A DNA stretch of 21,787 bases. Origin: a virus. This document shows, in pieces, positions 6,908 to 16,900 of this stretch. The translations under genes and the position numbers were made by a program. Where the stretch lies: IMG/VR virus record IMGVR_UViG_3300042397_000920, positions 1 to 21,787 of that record. One strand, written 5' to 3'. The notes under the pieces are model-generated. The model was not told the origin of the DNA. It worked only from the letters and a program-made list of their open reading frames with translations, and did not search any database. Numbering within the stretch: the stretch's first letter is position 1; each line of letters begins with the position of its first letter.

Positions 6908-7836
6908 TGGCTGTCACACAAACCGTCACAGAGACCAAGCTGCCTCAATGGCTTGTTGATGCCTATACGAAGAGCATCGAGCGCGGCTATGAAGCCACTA
7001 CCGGTGACTATCAGCCTTATACTGCCGGCCCGCGTATTGCTGGATTCTCCCCGCAGGAGCAGCAGGCTTATCAGATGGTCTCCGCGAACGTCGGAAACTA
7101 TAAGCCGTACCTGCAAGCTGCTGGCAATTACATTGCAGGCGGCACGCAATCGTTCACCGATCCGGGCGTCGCGTCTAGGTTTATGAATCCATATACCCAG
7201 AACGTGGTCGCTGGGATTGGGGCGGCAGCTGGCCGCAACCTTTATGAGAATCTGCTGCCTCAGGTGAACCGCACATTCGTTGGCGGTGGCACGTTTGGTG
7301 GAAGCCGGAGCGCTGAGTTTACAGCCCGTGCCGTTCGCGATGCAAATGCTGCAGCTCTCTCGGCCCAGAACGAAGCTCTCCAGAAGGGCTACACTACCGG
7401 CATGGAGCAGTTCAACACTGAGGCCGGTCGCTACCTCACGGCAGCCGAGCAGGCGCAGGGCCTTGGTCGTGACGTTCAGAGCATGGCAGGCACGGACACG
7501 GCGGCGCTTGAGGCTGCTGGAGCAGCGCAGCGCGGGATGGATCAGAGGTCGCTTGATTTGCTGCGGGAAGATTTCGAAGCGCAGCGCGATTATGATTACA
7601 ATCAAGCACGTCGATTCGCGGAGTTTGTAGGAACGCCGAGCGCAGGCGGGTCAGGCACTATTTATAGGCAGGAGCCCGGTGTAAACAGAACAGCTTCGAC
7701 ACTCGGCGCTATTGCCACCGGGATTGGTGCGCTAGGTAACATCTTCGGCAAGAAGGACGGCGGCCCAATTACCGCCGATGGCAAGCGCAACATCAAGCAT
7801 CCGATGCACGGGCTTGGATGGCTGAAGGATAAATAA
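6907..7836 (+). CDS. Internal virion / DNA-ejection type protein, 309 aa
   Basis: The ATG overlaps the giant gene's stop (TAATG). The protein has an N-terminal aromatic region (GFSPQEQQAYQMV), then MNPYTQNVV, and a central GGGTFGGSRSAEFTARAVRD. The motif set of MNPYxQNVV plus (T/G)FGGSR is one I know from a common environmental podovirus protein located just before large ejection proteins. The middle third is Ala/Gln/Glu-rich helix (residues ~130-240). A Gly-rich hydrophobic stretch (ASTLGAIATGIGALGNIFG) precedes a C-terminus with GKKDGGPI, echoing GKKEGGEI in the giant protein. By position it may play the part of a T7 gp14-like, membrane-seeking ejection protein; that is inference. No catalytic motif is visible. 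Confidence 0.55.
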   Translation: MAVTQTVTETKLPQWLVDAYTKSIERGYEATTGDYQPYTAGPRIAGFSPQEQQAYQMVSANVGNYKPYLQAAGNYIAGGTQSFTDPGVASRFMNPYTQNVVAGIGAAAGRNLYENLLPQVNRTFVGGGTFGGSRSAEFTARAVRDANAAALSAQNEALQKGYTTGMEQFNTEAGRYLTAAEQAQGLGRDVQSMAGTDTAALEAAGAAQRGMDQRSLDLLREDFEAQRDYDYNQARRFAEFVGTPSAGGSGTIYRQEPGVNRTASTLGAIATGIGALGNIFGKKDGGPITADGKRNIKHPMHGLGWLKDK

Positions 7837-7837
7837 G

Positions 7838-9361
7838 ATGGTGATGACACCCCAGCAAGCACGAACGGCTGCAATGCGACTGCGGGCTCGGAAGCCAGAA
7901 CTGCAGAGCGTTCCTGTCGATGATTTGATCGCCCAGATTATGGCGTCCGAAGGGGCGGCGACTCCGGGCGCTGGTGTTGGCGGACTCGCGAACCTGTTCC
8001 CGACTAGGCTGTCGCCGGCTTCTCCAGCCCCCATGCAGCCAGCTAGACTCGAAGCTCCTAAGCCGACCGCGATGATAGTCCCGAATGCGGCTCGATCTGG
8101 TCCCGCAATACCAGTAGGCGCAGCCCAGAGATCCGCGAACCCGCCGCTTGCAGACTGGCAAAAAGAACATCTCGCCAGAATGGAAGCTGGCTTGGCAATG
8201 CCGGAGGGGCAGGCAGCGCCTGTGGCGGTCGCTGAAGCTGCGCCTCCGGCAGTCGCTGAAGCTCCGGCAAAGCCGAAGGGTTCGTCGCGCTTTAGGATAA
8301 TGCTTGAGCAGAAAGAGGCTGAGCTTGAGCAGCTTAAGGCGTCTGTGCCACGGACTGGTGAAATTCCGCCTGAATTAACCATTGGCTTGGACGTCTTGTC
8401 CAGAGAGGTAACTCAACTCAAAGGCTTGGTGGCAGCGGAGGAAGGCGCGTCTGTCGATCCTGAACGCACAGCTATATTGGAGCGTCAGACCAAGCGCCTT
8501 GGCCGCGAAGAAGAGCTGGTCGAGCAGGCACGCAAACGCGCTCCGTTCGATGCGCTGATCGCAGGTGGCGCTGCTCTTGCAGGTGCAAGGCCCGGCGAGA
8601 GTTTTGCCTCTGCCTTGGCTCGTGGTCTACAGGCTGGGTCTCAAACCTACAGAGGCGCTCTCGATGCGCGTGAGGCGTCTCTGCGTAACATCGAAGAGCG
8701 TCGGGATGCGTTTGCTCTGCAGAATATCGATGCGGTTCAGAAGGCTCGTGATGAAGCGATTGCTCTTCAAAATGCTGGCCTTGCGATGACTGAGCAGCAA
8801 ATGAGACTGGCGGGCATGACGAGAGAGGATGCCGAAAGTTTGGCTCTTGCTCCATTTAGGAAAAGGGCTGCTGAAGCGCAGACAAAAATAGCTGAGACTG
8901 AGGCTTTGTATGCGCCGAGTCAGGCCGAGGCTAATCTGGAATCTACAGCGGCTCTTACTGCTTTCAGGCGTAGGCCGCCGGTTGCTCGGGGTGGAAGTTC
9001 TGGCCCTAAGGACATGACGGACAATCAGCGCCGGACAAAAATTGGTAATCTTCGAAGAGAGCGTCGCGCTTTGACGATTGATCTTAGCGATCGCACGGTA
9101 CTGGGCTCTCAAAAAGAGGCCATTAAGCTGGCGATAAGAAATATAGACGAAGAACTTTCAGAGCTTGGTGCCGGAAATGCGGCTCCAGCCGCGCCGTTCG
9201 GTCCGGTGAAGCAGCCTTCGGCCAAGGCTGCCCCCGCTAAAGCTAATCGGGGCAAGCCACCTGTCGCGGGCGCGAAATGGTCTGATTCTCCAACACCCGG
9301 CTGGTTTATTAAAGATCCCCAAAGGCCGGGAAAGTATCTGCAAGTTTTTAATAAAGGGTGA
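7838..9361 (+). CDS. Internal virion / ejection type protein, helical, 507 aa
   Basis: It begins one base after the preceding stop; an in-frame ATG two codons downstream (7844) is an alternative start. Residues ~5-40 form a helical head (TPQQARTAAMRLRARKPELQ), followed by a Pro/Ala-rich linker to ~150. Long helices follow (~150-340), including GAALAGARPGESFASALARG, a segment typical of environmental phage virion proteins next to ejection genes. A basic segment (~395-430, RRTKIGNLRRERR) and a Pro/Ala/Lys linker lead to a C-terminal WSDSPTPGWFIKD, then RPGKYLQVF. It shows no enzyme motif. Placement between the 309-aa and 1519-aa proteins suggests a scaffold or translocation-tube component comparable in role to T7 gp15; this is inferred from order only. 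Confidence 0.55.
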   Translation: MVMTPQQARTAAMRLRARKPELQSVPVDDLIAQIMASEGAATPGAGVGGLANLFPTRLSPASPAPMQPARLEAPKPTAMIVPNAARSGPAIPVGAAQRSANPPLADWQKEHLARMEAGLAMPEGQAAPVAVAEAAPPAVAEAPAKPKGSSRFRIMLEQKEAELEQLKASVPRTGEIPPELTIGLDVLSREVTQLKGLVAAEEGASVDPERTAILERQTKRLGREEELVEQARKRAPFDALIAGGAALAGARPGESFASALARGLQAGSQTYRGALDAREASLRNIEERRDAFALQNIDAVQKARDEAIALQNAGLAMTEQQMRLAGMTREDAESLALAPFRKRAAEAQTKIAETEALYAPSQAEANLESTAALTAFRRRPPVARGGSSGPKDMTDNQRRTKIGNLRRERRALTIDLSDRTVLGSQKEAIKLAIRNIDEELSELGAGNAAPAAPFGPVKQPSAKAAPAKANRGKPPVAGAKWSDSPTPGWFIKDPQRPGKYLQVFNKG

Positions 9362-9364
9362 TTA

Positions 9365-12300
9365 ATGCCCACTTATAAACCGGTTGACTTTGATCCATTC
9401 GCTCCTGCAGCGCCTTCTGGCAACGTCAGGACGAAACCTGTTGACTTTGATCCATTTGCAAAGCCCAAGCCGAAAAAGAAAAAAGAGGAGGAGCCGTTTT
9501 ACAGCGGGGTCATTCCTGTCCTCAAGCGCTCGTTCGGGCAAATTCTTACGGAAACCGGAAGGACGCTGGAGCAAATCTCCCCTTACCTTCCTCGCGGCCT
9601 TGTCAGTTCAAGCAGTTTGTTGCTGACCGGCAAACCCAGTGGCAGTGACTTTCTGGTAAAAGGTCTTGAGCGGGCTGGCACTTCTACGCGGAAGGCTGGC
9701 GAAAGAATTAGAGCTAAGGCTGAAGCAGAAAGACCTGCGGCAAGCATTGCGGAAGATGTCCGGCAAGCGAAATTTATCCGAGATACAACGCCCGGTACAG
9801 TATCTCAAGTCGTTTCCGGGGTTAGCCGTGGCCTAGCTATGCTACCGTCGTTCACTAATTACGATATTGGCGGCTTGTCACGCAATCTTCTACCGCAGAC
9901 CCCGCAAGAAGCGGCCCGTGAGTTAGCAGCAGTCCAGTCTAAATTCCAAACTGGGCGAGGCGCAATTGAGTTTGGTGCGGGCCAAGTCTTACCCACCCTG
10001 ATCCCTCTTGGCGGCGGCAAAATCGTACAGCTTGGTGGCCGCGCAGTACTGCCGCGCTTAGGTGTTGAGGTTTCTGAGGCGGCCCTTAACAAGGGGGTCC
10101 GCCGGGGCGTTGTCGCCACTGGCGCCGGAATGAATGCGGCAAGCGCTGGCAACCAAGCCTATGAAGATGTAATCGCCGCAGGCGGAAGTGAAGAAGAAGC
10201 TGACCGCGCATTCAAGACGGCGTTTGCTATTGCTTCGGCTGCATCCGGCGCTGCTTCGAGAATGCCCGGCGTTGAGCAATTGGTATTTGCCGACAAGCCA
10301 GTGCGAGGCGGGATTCTCCGCTCGGCTGGTCGCGCAGCTATTGGTGAGGCCCCGCAGGAATTTGTCGAAGAAGCCGGGACTCAGTTAGCGACGAACGTCG
10401 GCAAGCTCGGAACAGCAGCAGAGACGCCTGTCGGCGAAGATGTTCTGTCTTCCGGTCTTCTTGGTGCAATCGGTGGCGCGACAATCGCAGCCCCCATCGG
10501 CGGCCTTCAGGGTGCTTTTAACAGAGGTGCGCCTGAAGAAGGCGGCGCTCCACCAGCGCCAAGCGCGCCGCGCGCGCCGCGCACACCGCCACCGCCGGCA
10601 GACATGGCCGCTCTTGCCCAAGCCCTTGGTCCAGTGGGCGGCAAGATCACTCTGCAGGAACCGTCCGGGCCACAGGAATATACCTACCAAGGCTTCGACG
10701 AAGATGGCGGCGTCATTCTCGCAGACGCTGACGGCATAGTCTTCTCTGAAGATCCTGATCAGGTTCAGGCCGCGATCAAGGCTGGCGTTGTCGAGCCGGA
10801 AAGCGGTTTGGGCGGCATGGCCTTTGGCATGGATATTACTGAGGGACTGGATGAGGTGTTCGCACCGCCCCCGCCGCCTCCGCCTGCTACGCCTTTGCCT
10901 CCGCCTGCTGCACCTACTGTGCCCGTTACTCCGCTGCCCGCCGCCGCGCCGCCCGCTGCGCCCGTAGCGCCTACGCCTCTGCCTAGCGCACGGACAGCCG
11001 TGCTTGATAATGCCCGCGAAACCGTTAAAATTTTGCAGCAACGCAATCCTAATGCGTTGGATCTCGTGACGGACCTGCACGCCCAAGACTTTAGCGCCGC
11101 AGAAGTGGCGGATGCTACCGGCCTTAACATTGACACCGTTCGCGACGTTCGCTTGGGTCTTGGACTGCCCGATCAAGGTAAGGGCACCGCAGGAATAACA
11201 GGTGCGGGCGCGCCTGCAGACGCGCAGGAGCGTGCTGTATTCGAAGCATGGCGCGACAATTATAACCAGACAAAACAAGCTGCCGAGCCTGCCGCCCCGC
11301 CACCGCCGCCTGCTGCGCAGAGCGCTCGAAGGTGGCTCGAAGATCAGGATTTATCGGATTACACCCCTCGGCAGATCGCAGAAAATATAACCGCGTTTTC
11401 GAACGGCGAGGCCCGGCGTCGTGGGTATGAAAGCGGTACTGATGCGTATCGCATGTTCGTTGAAGGTGTAAGGGACACGAAGGCTGGCTTCGACCCTCTG
11501 CCAGACGATACGCTCCTCCAGATCGGCGGACAGGAAGTTCTTACGGCATATAAGGAAGCTCGACAGTGGGCGGCGGAAACCATCGCGGCTGCTGAGCCTG
11601 CGCAGCCTGAGCCTGCCCCTGAGCCCGTCATCGCCCCGCCTGCACCACCACGCGCTATAGGCAGGACCGCCCGCGCCACCACCCCGGCAAAGCGCGAGAA
11701 GGTCGATGTGCAGTATGAGCTGCAGGATTTGGACAATATCCGGTTTGCCGAGGGTGAGCTTCAGAACCGCGACCGCAGCCGACCGCAGACGCAGCAGTTC
11801 CTGCGTCGGTTCACCAGTGAGTTTGACCCAGAGGGTCTGGGCGAACACCCGGAAACGGATCGCGGCGCGCCAATAATCAACAAGGATAATGTTATCCTTA
11901 GCGGCAACGGTCGCACGCTGGGCCTTGAGGAAATTTACGAAAAGTATCCTGAGCAGGCCGAGGCTTACCGTGAGTTCCTGCGTGAGCAAGGCTACGACAT
12001 CGAGGGCATAGAGCGTCCAATTCTGGTGCGCCGTCTTATGTCTGACGTTGATGAGCGCAAGTTTGTTGTCGGCTCGAACGAGCCCGACGTAGCCGCGCTG
12101 TCCCCTCCAGAGCAGGCAGCGCAGGACGCAAAGGACATCCTGACCCCCGGAGTGTTATCGAAATACAAGGGTGGCGATTTAAACGCGGCACGAAACGACG
12201 CCTTTGTTTCGGCCTTTATTGCCGAGATGAGTCCGCAACAGCGTGAAAACGCAATGGATGACAAGGGTAATGTCAGCGCTCAGGCCCTGAAGCGGATTGA

Positions 12301-13924
12301 GAATGCGCTGCTCTACAAGGCTTATGGCGGCACTGGCCGTGCGTCTGATATATTTATCAGCAAGGCGATGGAGCGCACGGACGACGACACCAAGACGCTG
12401 ACTAACTCTTTGGTCGATGTGGCAAACGACTGGATCAAGTTCCAGCAGGCCATTAAGGATGGTGAGGTTGATAAGAAATACGACATCACCAACAAGCTGA
12501 TGGAATCAGTCGGCAAGGTATCGGACATCAAGGCCAGCGGGAACAGCGTGTCAGGTGAGCTTCGCAGCCCCGACATGGTTGAGCCAATGGATGAGTTCGT
12601 GAAGGACATCCTGATCGGCTTCCACGACGATAAGATCTCCCGCATTCTCAGCAAGAAGGCCATCGCCGAAAAACTGCGGGCCTATACTGAGATCGCCGCC
12701 AATCAGCAGGCTGAGCCTGACATGTTTGGGAAGGCAGAGACGCCATCTGCTCGTGAGATTTGGAATCGCGCCGCTGCGGGCGAGGGTGCCTCAGAGGCCG
12801 TCATGTTCTCCAGAGCTGAGAAGTCTTCGCAGGCGACAGCGAAAAGGCTGCGCAGCGGCATTGCGGCAGTGGCAGCCATAACCACGCCACCGGCAAGCGC
12901 GGCTGTTAACGACACCCCGATTGCGCCGAACAGCGCGCTCTATAAATCGCTTGAAAGCGGCGATACAAAGCAGGCCATCGCGCTAATCCAGAAGAGCAGC
13001 AAGGACAAGGAAGCGCGAAAGATTGCCGCCATCCTTGCTGAGAACGGCGTTGGTGAGCAGAAGACCGTGATCCTTGATCCGACCAAGGACTACAACAAAA
13101 CGGTAGAGACGCTCACAAAGAACGGGGCTACTGAGGACTCTATCTATCGTGTGACTACCGGCGATGTTCGCGGGCTGGTTTTCTCAACGCCGAGAGATAA
13201 GGGTATCTATCTCATCAAGAACAAAGACCGGGAATCCAACGGCGTCAATGAGCAGACGTTCTTGCATGAAACAATTCATGCTTACGTAAAGGCGCGCTGG
13301 TCTAGCATTGGAGTTTACACAGAGCGTAATCGCGCAGCCCTGCAAGAGCGCGGCCTATTTAACAAGGAGGTCGCGGCAGAGGTTCAGAAATTTAATGACA
13401 TGTGGGACAAGTTTTCCGACATTGTTATGAAGGAATACGATGGTGGCGCGGAGGTTCCCACCACCGTTATAAGCGCAGCAGAGTCGCCCAATGAGGCTCT
13501 TGCCTATATCCTGACCAACAAGGGCGTTCAGGACTACGCCAAGCGTATTGCAAAGGATGGTGACGGCTATCGCCTGATGAGCGAGGAAGAGGCCGGCAAG
13601 CGCTCTTGGTGGGATGATTTTGTGGACATGATCCGCAAGATATTTGGCTATGATAGGAGCGACCAGTTCTTCCAAGACTTCCTTGCTGCAGGCAACAGGA
13701 TACTGGTCGTTGGTGAAAAGGCAGAGACCGACTTCCGTGTGGCCGCGATAAACGAAGAGTCGGTTTCACCTCAGAAGGTAAACAATAACAGGCAGGCCAT
13801 GCAGGCCCTGCTGAACGGCACGCCTGACCAGATGCGGAATGCGGTTGCAAAAGCGCAGAGACCCTTCGATAAGAGCAATGAAGAAGCTGCGGACGTACAG
13901 AGTAAAAACAGAGGGTGTGACTGA
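9365..13924 (+). CDS. Polyvalent ejection protein: ddrB-type ParB-like domain plus HETIH metallopeptidase (1519 aa)
   Basis: AAGGG lies 7 bases before the ATG, and the gene starts 3 bases after the previous stop. Residues 5-33 hold two copies of KPVDFDPFA, then a Lys/Glu-rich stretch. Residues ~200-385 are helical, hydrophobic and Gly-rich with EAPQEFVEE (328-336). Pro-rich linkers (~392-412, ~497-545, ~638, ~742-760) separate small domains, one HTH-like (575-602). A ParB-superfamily domain of the ddrB type spans ~780-1120: VDVQYELQDLDNI, NRDRSRPQTQ, GAPIINKDNVILSGNGRTLG (GNGRT 847-851) and RPILVRRLMSDVD. A C-terminal zincin-like domain (~1225-1450) carries HETIH (1301-1305) and a downstream ESPNEALAY (1373-1381) that may supply the third ligand. 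This architecture matches polyvalent proteins such as P1 DarB relatives, which enter the cell with phage DNA. Its stop overlaps the next start (TGATG). Confidence 0.8.
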   Translation: MPTYKPVDFDPFAPAAPSGNVRTKPVDFDPFAKPKPKKKKEEEPFYSGVIPVLKRSFGQILTETGRTLEQISPYLPRGLVSSSSLLLTGKPSGSDFLVKGLERAGTSTRKAGERIRAKAEAERPAASIAEDVRQAKFIRDTTPGTVSQVVSGVSRGLAMLPSFTNYDIGGLSRNLLPQTPQEAARELAAVQSKFQTGRGAIEFGAGQVLPTLIPLGGGKIVQLGGRAVLPRLGVEVSEAALNKGVRRGVVATGAGMNAASAGNQAYEDVIAAGGSEEEADRAFKTAFAIASAASGAASRMPGVEQLVFADKPVRGGILRSAGRAAIGEAPQEFVEEAGTQLATNVGKLGTAAETPVGEDVLSSGLLGAIGGATIAAPIGGLQGAFNRGAPEEGGAPPAPSAPRAPRTPPPPADMAALAQALGPVGGKITLQEPSGPQEYTYQGFDEDGGVILADADGIVFSEDPDQVQAAIKAGVVEPESGLGGMAFGMDITEGLDEVFAPPPPPPPATPLPPPAAPTVPVTPLPAAAPPAAPVAPTPLPSARTAVLDNARETVKILQQRNPNALDLVTDLHAQDFSAAEVADATGLNIDTVRDVRLGLGLPDQGKGTAGITGAGAPADAQERAVFEAWRDNYNQTKQAAEPAAPPPPPAAQSARRWLEDQDLSDYTPRQIAENITAFSNGEARRRGYESGTDAYRMFVEGVRDTKAGFDPLPDDTLLQIGGQEVLTAYKEARQWAAETIAAAEPAQPEPAPEPVIAPPAPPRAIGRTARATTPAKREKVDVQYELQDLDNIRFAEGELQNRDRSRPQTQQFLRRFTSEFDPEGLGEHPETDRGAPIINKDNVILSGNGRTLGLEEIYEKYPEQAEAYREFLREQGYDIEGIERPILVRRLMSDVDERKFVVGSNEPDVAALSPPEQAAQDAKDILTPGVLSKYKGGDLNAARNDAFVSAFIAEMSPQQRENAMDDKGNVSAQALKRIENALLYKAYGGTGRASDIFISKAMERTDDDTKTLTNSLVDVANDWIKFQQAIKDGEVDKKYDITNKLMESVGKVSDIKASGNSVSGELRSPDMVEPMDEFVKDILIGFHDDKISRILSKKAIAEKLRAYTEIAANQQAEPDMFGKAETPSAREIWNRAAAGEGASEAVMFSRAEKSSQATAKRLRSGIAAVAAITTPPASAAVNDTPIAPNSALYKSLESGDTKQAIALIQKSSKDKEARKIAAILAENGVGEQKTVILDPTKDYNKTVETLTKNGATEDSIYRVTTGDVRGLVFSTPRDKGIYLIKNKDRESNGVNEQTFLHETIHAYVKARWSSIGVYTERNRAALQERGLFNKEVAAEVQKFNDMWDKFSDIVMKEYDGGAEVPTTVISAAESPNEALAYILTNKGVQDYAKRIAKDGDGYRLMSEEEAGKRSWWDDFVDMIRKIFGYDRSDQFFQDFLAAGNRILVVGEKAETDFRVAAINEESVSPQKVNNNRQAMQALLNGTPDQMRNAVAKAQRPFDKSNEEAADVQSKNRGCD
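9383..9456 (+). repeat. 17-bp direct repeat encoding VDFDPF at the N-terminus of the polyvalent protein
   Basis: GTTGACTTTGATCCATT occurs at 9383-9399 and 9440-9456, exactly 57 bases (19 codons) apart and in frame, so KPVDFDPFA appears twice. Flanking codons differ. The motif is short, acidic and aromatic and sits in a disordered-looking N-terminus, which suits a docking tag. Confidence 0.7.
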
Positions 13925-16900
13925 TGATAGGATCTAACTGCTCCCTTGATCTGGCAGAGGTCGCTCTAAATAATCCGCCAGCGCCACCAAAGTCTTTTGA
14001 TCCAATCGAGAACATCGCATCCGTTGTGTCATATGTTCGCCCGGCGACTGCCGTTGCCCGGAAAAGCAGGTACTTTGCGCGCCTGCACAAGGCGACGAAC
14101 GACAAGGTCAAGATGACCAGCCTTCTCATGTCGGACTATGAGGATTTGCTGCATGAGATGAACGAGCTTCCGCAGGAATCGAAGGACAGGCTCAACGCGG
14201 TCTTCGAGTATCTTCGTTTGTCCAAGACCGCCGTCCGCGATACCGGGCGCAACTTTGCCCTGAAGACTCGTGAGCTTCGCCGCGAAGGCGCTGACGGCAT
14301 CGAGCGGCGCTTTGCTCCTGAGCTTTCGAAGCCCGGCCAAACACTAAAGCTAAACGCTAATGAAACCCGCATACTTCACGAGGCGCGGGAGTATCTTGAA
14401 AGCCGCTACACGCTAAACGCCAAGTCTCAGTTGTCTGTCCTTGGCTATGATGGTGAGTACAGCCGCAAGGCTATAGAGGAAGGAGTTGAGGACGACGGGT
14501 TCCGCGACGATCTTCTGCGCCTGTTTGATGCCATCGAGTCGCAGCGTCTGACATCCTACATCCCGTTCATGCGCTCAGGCGATACGAAAGTCATTGTCTA
14601 TGGTCCCGATGGGACATTGGACAGCGGCGCTTTCTACATGATCGACAGCCTGCAATGGCTGCGGGATCTGGTTGGCAAGGGGATTGCGATGACTATCCCC
14701 GATCCCAGCAAAAAGAGGATCGCCGAGATCAAGGCAAAGTACCCGGAGAGCGAGGGCTATAGGGTAATCACAGACTCACGCGACATTCCCAATCCACAGG
14801 ACCGGCTGTCTATCGAAGACCTTCCTAATCTCGACAAGCTGTTAAGCCTGATGGATGCCAGATCCGGCGGCATTATCAAGGATTACTACGACCGGACGAT
14901 GGGTGGGATGTTCTCTGAGAGCAATCTTGGTGAGCTAACAGAAAATAACACCAAGATGATCGCCAAGGGGATCATTGCAGATCTTCCTAAGAGCGTGCGC
15001 TCTGTTCTGATGCAAGACCTCGCCGCTGGATTCATGAAGCAATCTCGCGACATTGCGGGCTATGATACGAACTTCACGGATCGGCTGCTTGATTACAATC
15101 GGATTGTGGCAACAACGGTTGCGCACCGGATGTACCGCAAGGAATATGCAGAGGCGTATGATGACCTTCAGCGTAATGTTAATAAATCTGAAAGGGAGTA
15201 TGCCAAGGAGTGGGACCAGTACGTCGACACCCCTGAGGGGTACATAGCGCGTGGGCTTAAAACAATTGGCTTTTTCAACTCCATGTGGGCAAGCGTGGCG
15301 TCATCATCGGTCAACGCCATGTCCGTCTGGACAGTCACCGCCCAGCAGATGACGGTTATGAAGGGCTCTGCCGGCCTTGATACTTACAAAATGGCAGTTC
15401 AGGTTATGGCTGGATTCCGTGGCAAGGTTGGCTATGGAATGCACGTCGATCCAAACGCGATCCCGGGTCTGACAGACGAAGAGCGAGATGCCCTTGTCCT
15501 TGCAAACAAGCGTGGGACTGTCCGGGCCCAGATGAACCCAGAGCTTATGGGCATTGATAGCTACGGCGCTATGAGTGACAAAGGGTCTGGGCTCAAGAAA
15601 ACAGCCAAGCGCTATTTCCAATACGGCTCCAGCGTCATCTCGGTCACGGAAGAGATGAACAAGGCAGCTGCGTTTATCGTGGCATATCGCTATGCCAAAG
15701 ATCCGAAGGCTCTGAAGAACTGGAAGGAAGCCTACGGCAAAAACGAACGCGCCAAGATCATCATCAAGGAGGGCTCGAATCCCTACGACGTTGCTGAATT
15801 CATGGTCGAGACGGCGACGTTCATGGGCGGTCAGATCGAGAAGCCGCCTATTATGCGTGGCGCTGGCGGCGTAATCCTGCAGTTCTCCCAATACCCTCTG
15901 CAGATTATGTTCCTGTTGGCTGAAAATCTGCGCTCTCAGGGTCCGCGTGGCAAAGTGGCCGCCATGTTTACCTTGATGATAATGTGGACTGTCTCTGGCC
16001 TGCTGTATGCAATTCCGTTTGGCGACGATGCGGTCAACTTCTTCCAGTGGATTTACAACATGAACAGCGAGGGAGCCAAGAAAGACTTCCGCACCGAGGC
16101 GCAGCTGATGCTGGCCGAGATGTTCGGCAATGGTGAGGCTGGACGCCGGGATGCAGAGATGCTCCTTCGCGGACCTTCGAGAGAGCTGCTTGGGCTAAAC
16201 TTCGGTGAGCGTGTTGGCTTCACGACACTTATACCTGAATTTGAAAGTGGGATTGCTATTGCTCCAGCCATATCGACGACCGTTTCTAAGTTCCAAGAAT
16301 ACCTTCAGCGTCGCTCGTCTGGCGTGCAGCCTGTAGCAGCTAATGTGGCGCTTGTGTCCCCCTTCATCGGCAAGGGGCCAACTGATCTCCTGAAGGGATT
16401 CGTGCAGTACCCACTGGAAGGATATAGGACTCGCTACGGTTCGCTCGTAATTGCGCCGGAGGATATGGGCTTTGTATCTGAGCAACTCCCACGCGCCACA
16501 GGATTTCAGTCAGCTAAAATTGCACGCGAGATGCAGGCGAGGCAGGCTGGAAAGATGATCACAGAATCAACGCGAAACGCAGAGCGCAAGAATACGCTGA
16601 TACTGGGTAAACTTCTGGCAGATGCGATCAAGGCCGAGGATGCCGGAGACAATGCCAAGGCAGAAAAGATCCTCGCTCAATTTGACAAAGAGATGCAGCT
16701 GGTAGCCGACAAGTATGAAAAAGAAATCAATGCGGGGAACTTTGATGGAGCCGTCAAACCGCCGACAGAGCAGACGCTAAAGAATGCCATGATGGCAGAA
16801 CTGTATCCGGGCATGAAGCTGGATAGGGTCGGCAATCTGAAGCGTGAGGCTTACATCGATGCCTACCGGACAATATTGGTAGATGAAGAGGAAGGCGACC

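Noticed and set aside
10385-11278. Minus-strand frame opposite the polyvalent gene, Arg/Cys-rich
   Set aside because: Shadow of Pro- and Ala-rich linkers; no start signal and no family pattern.
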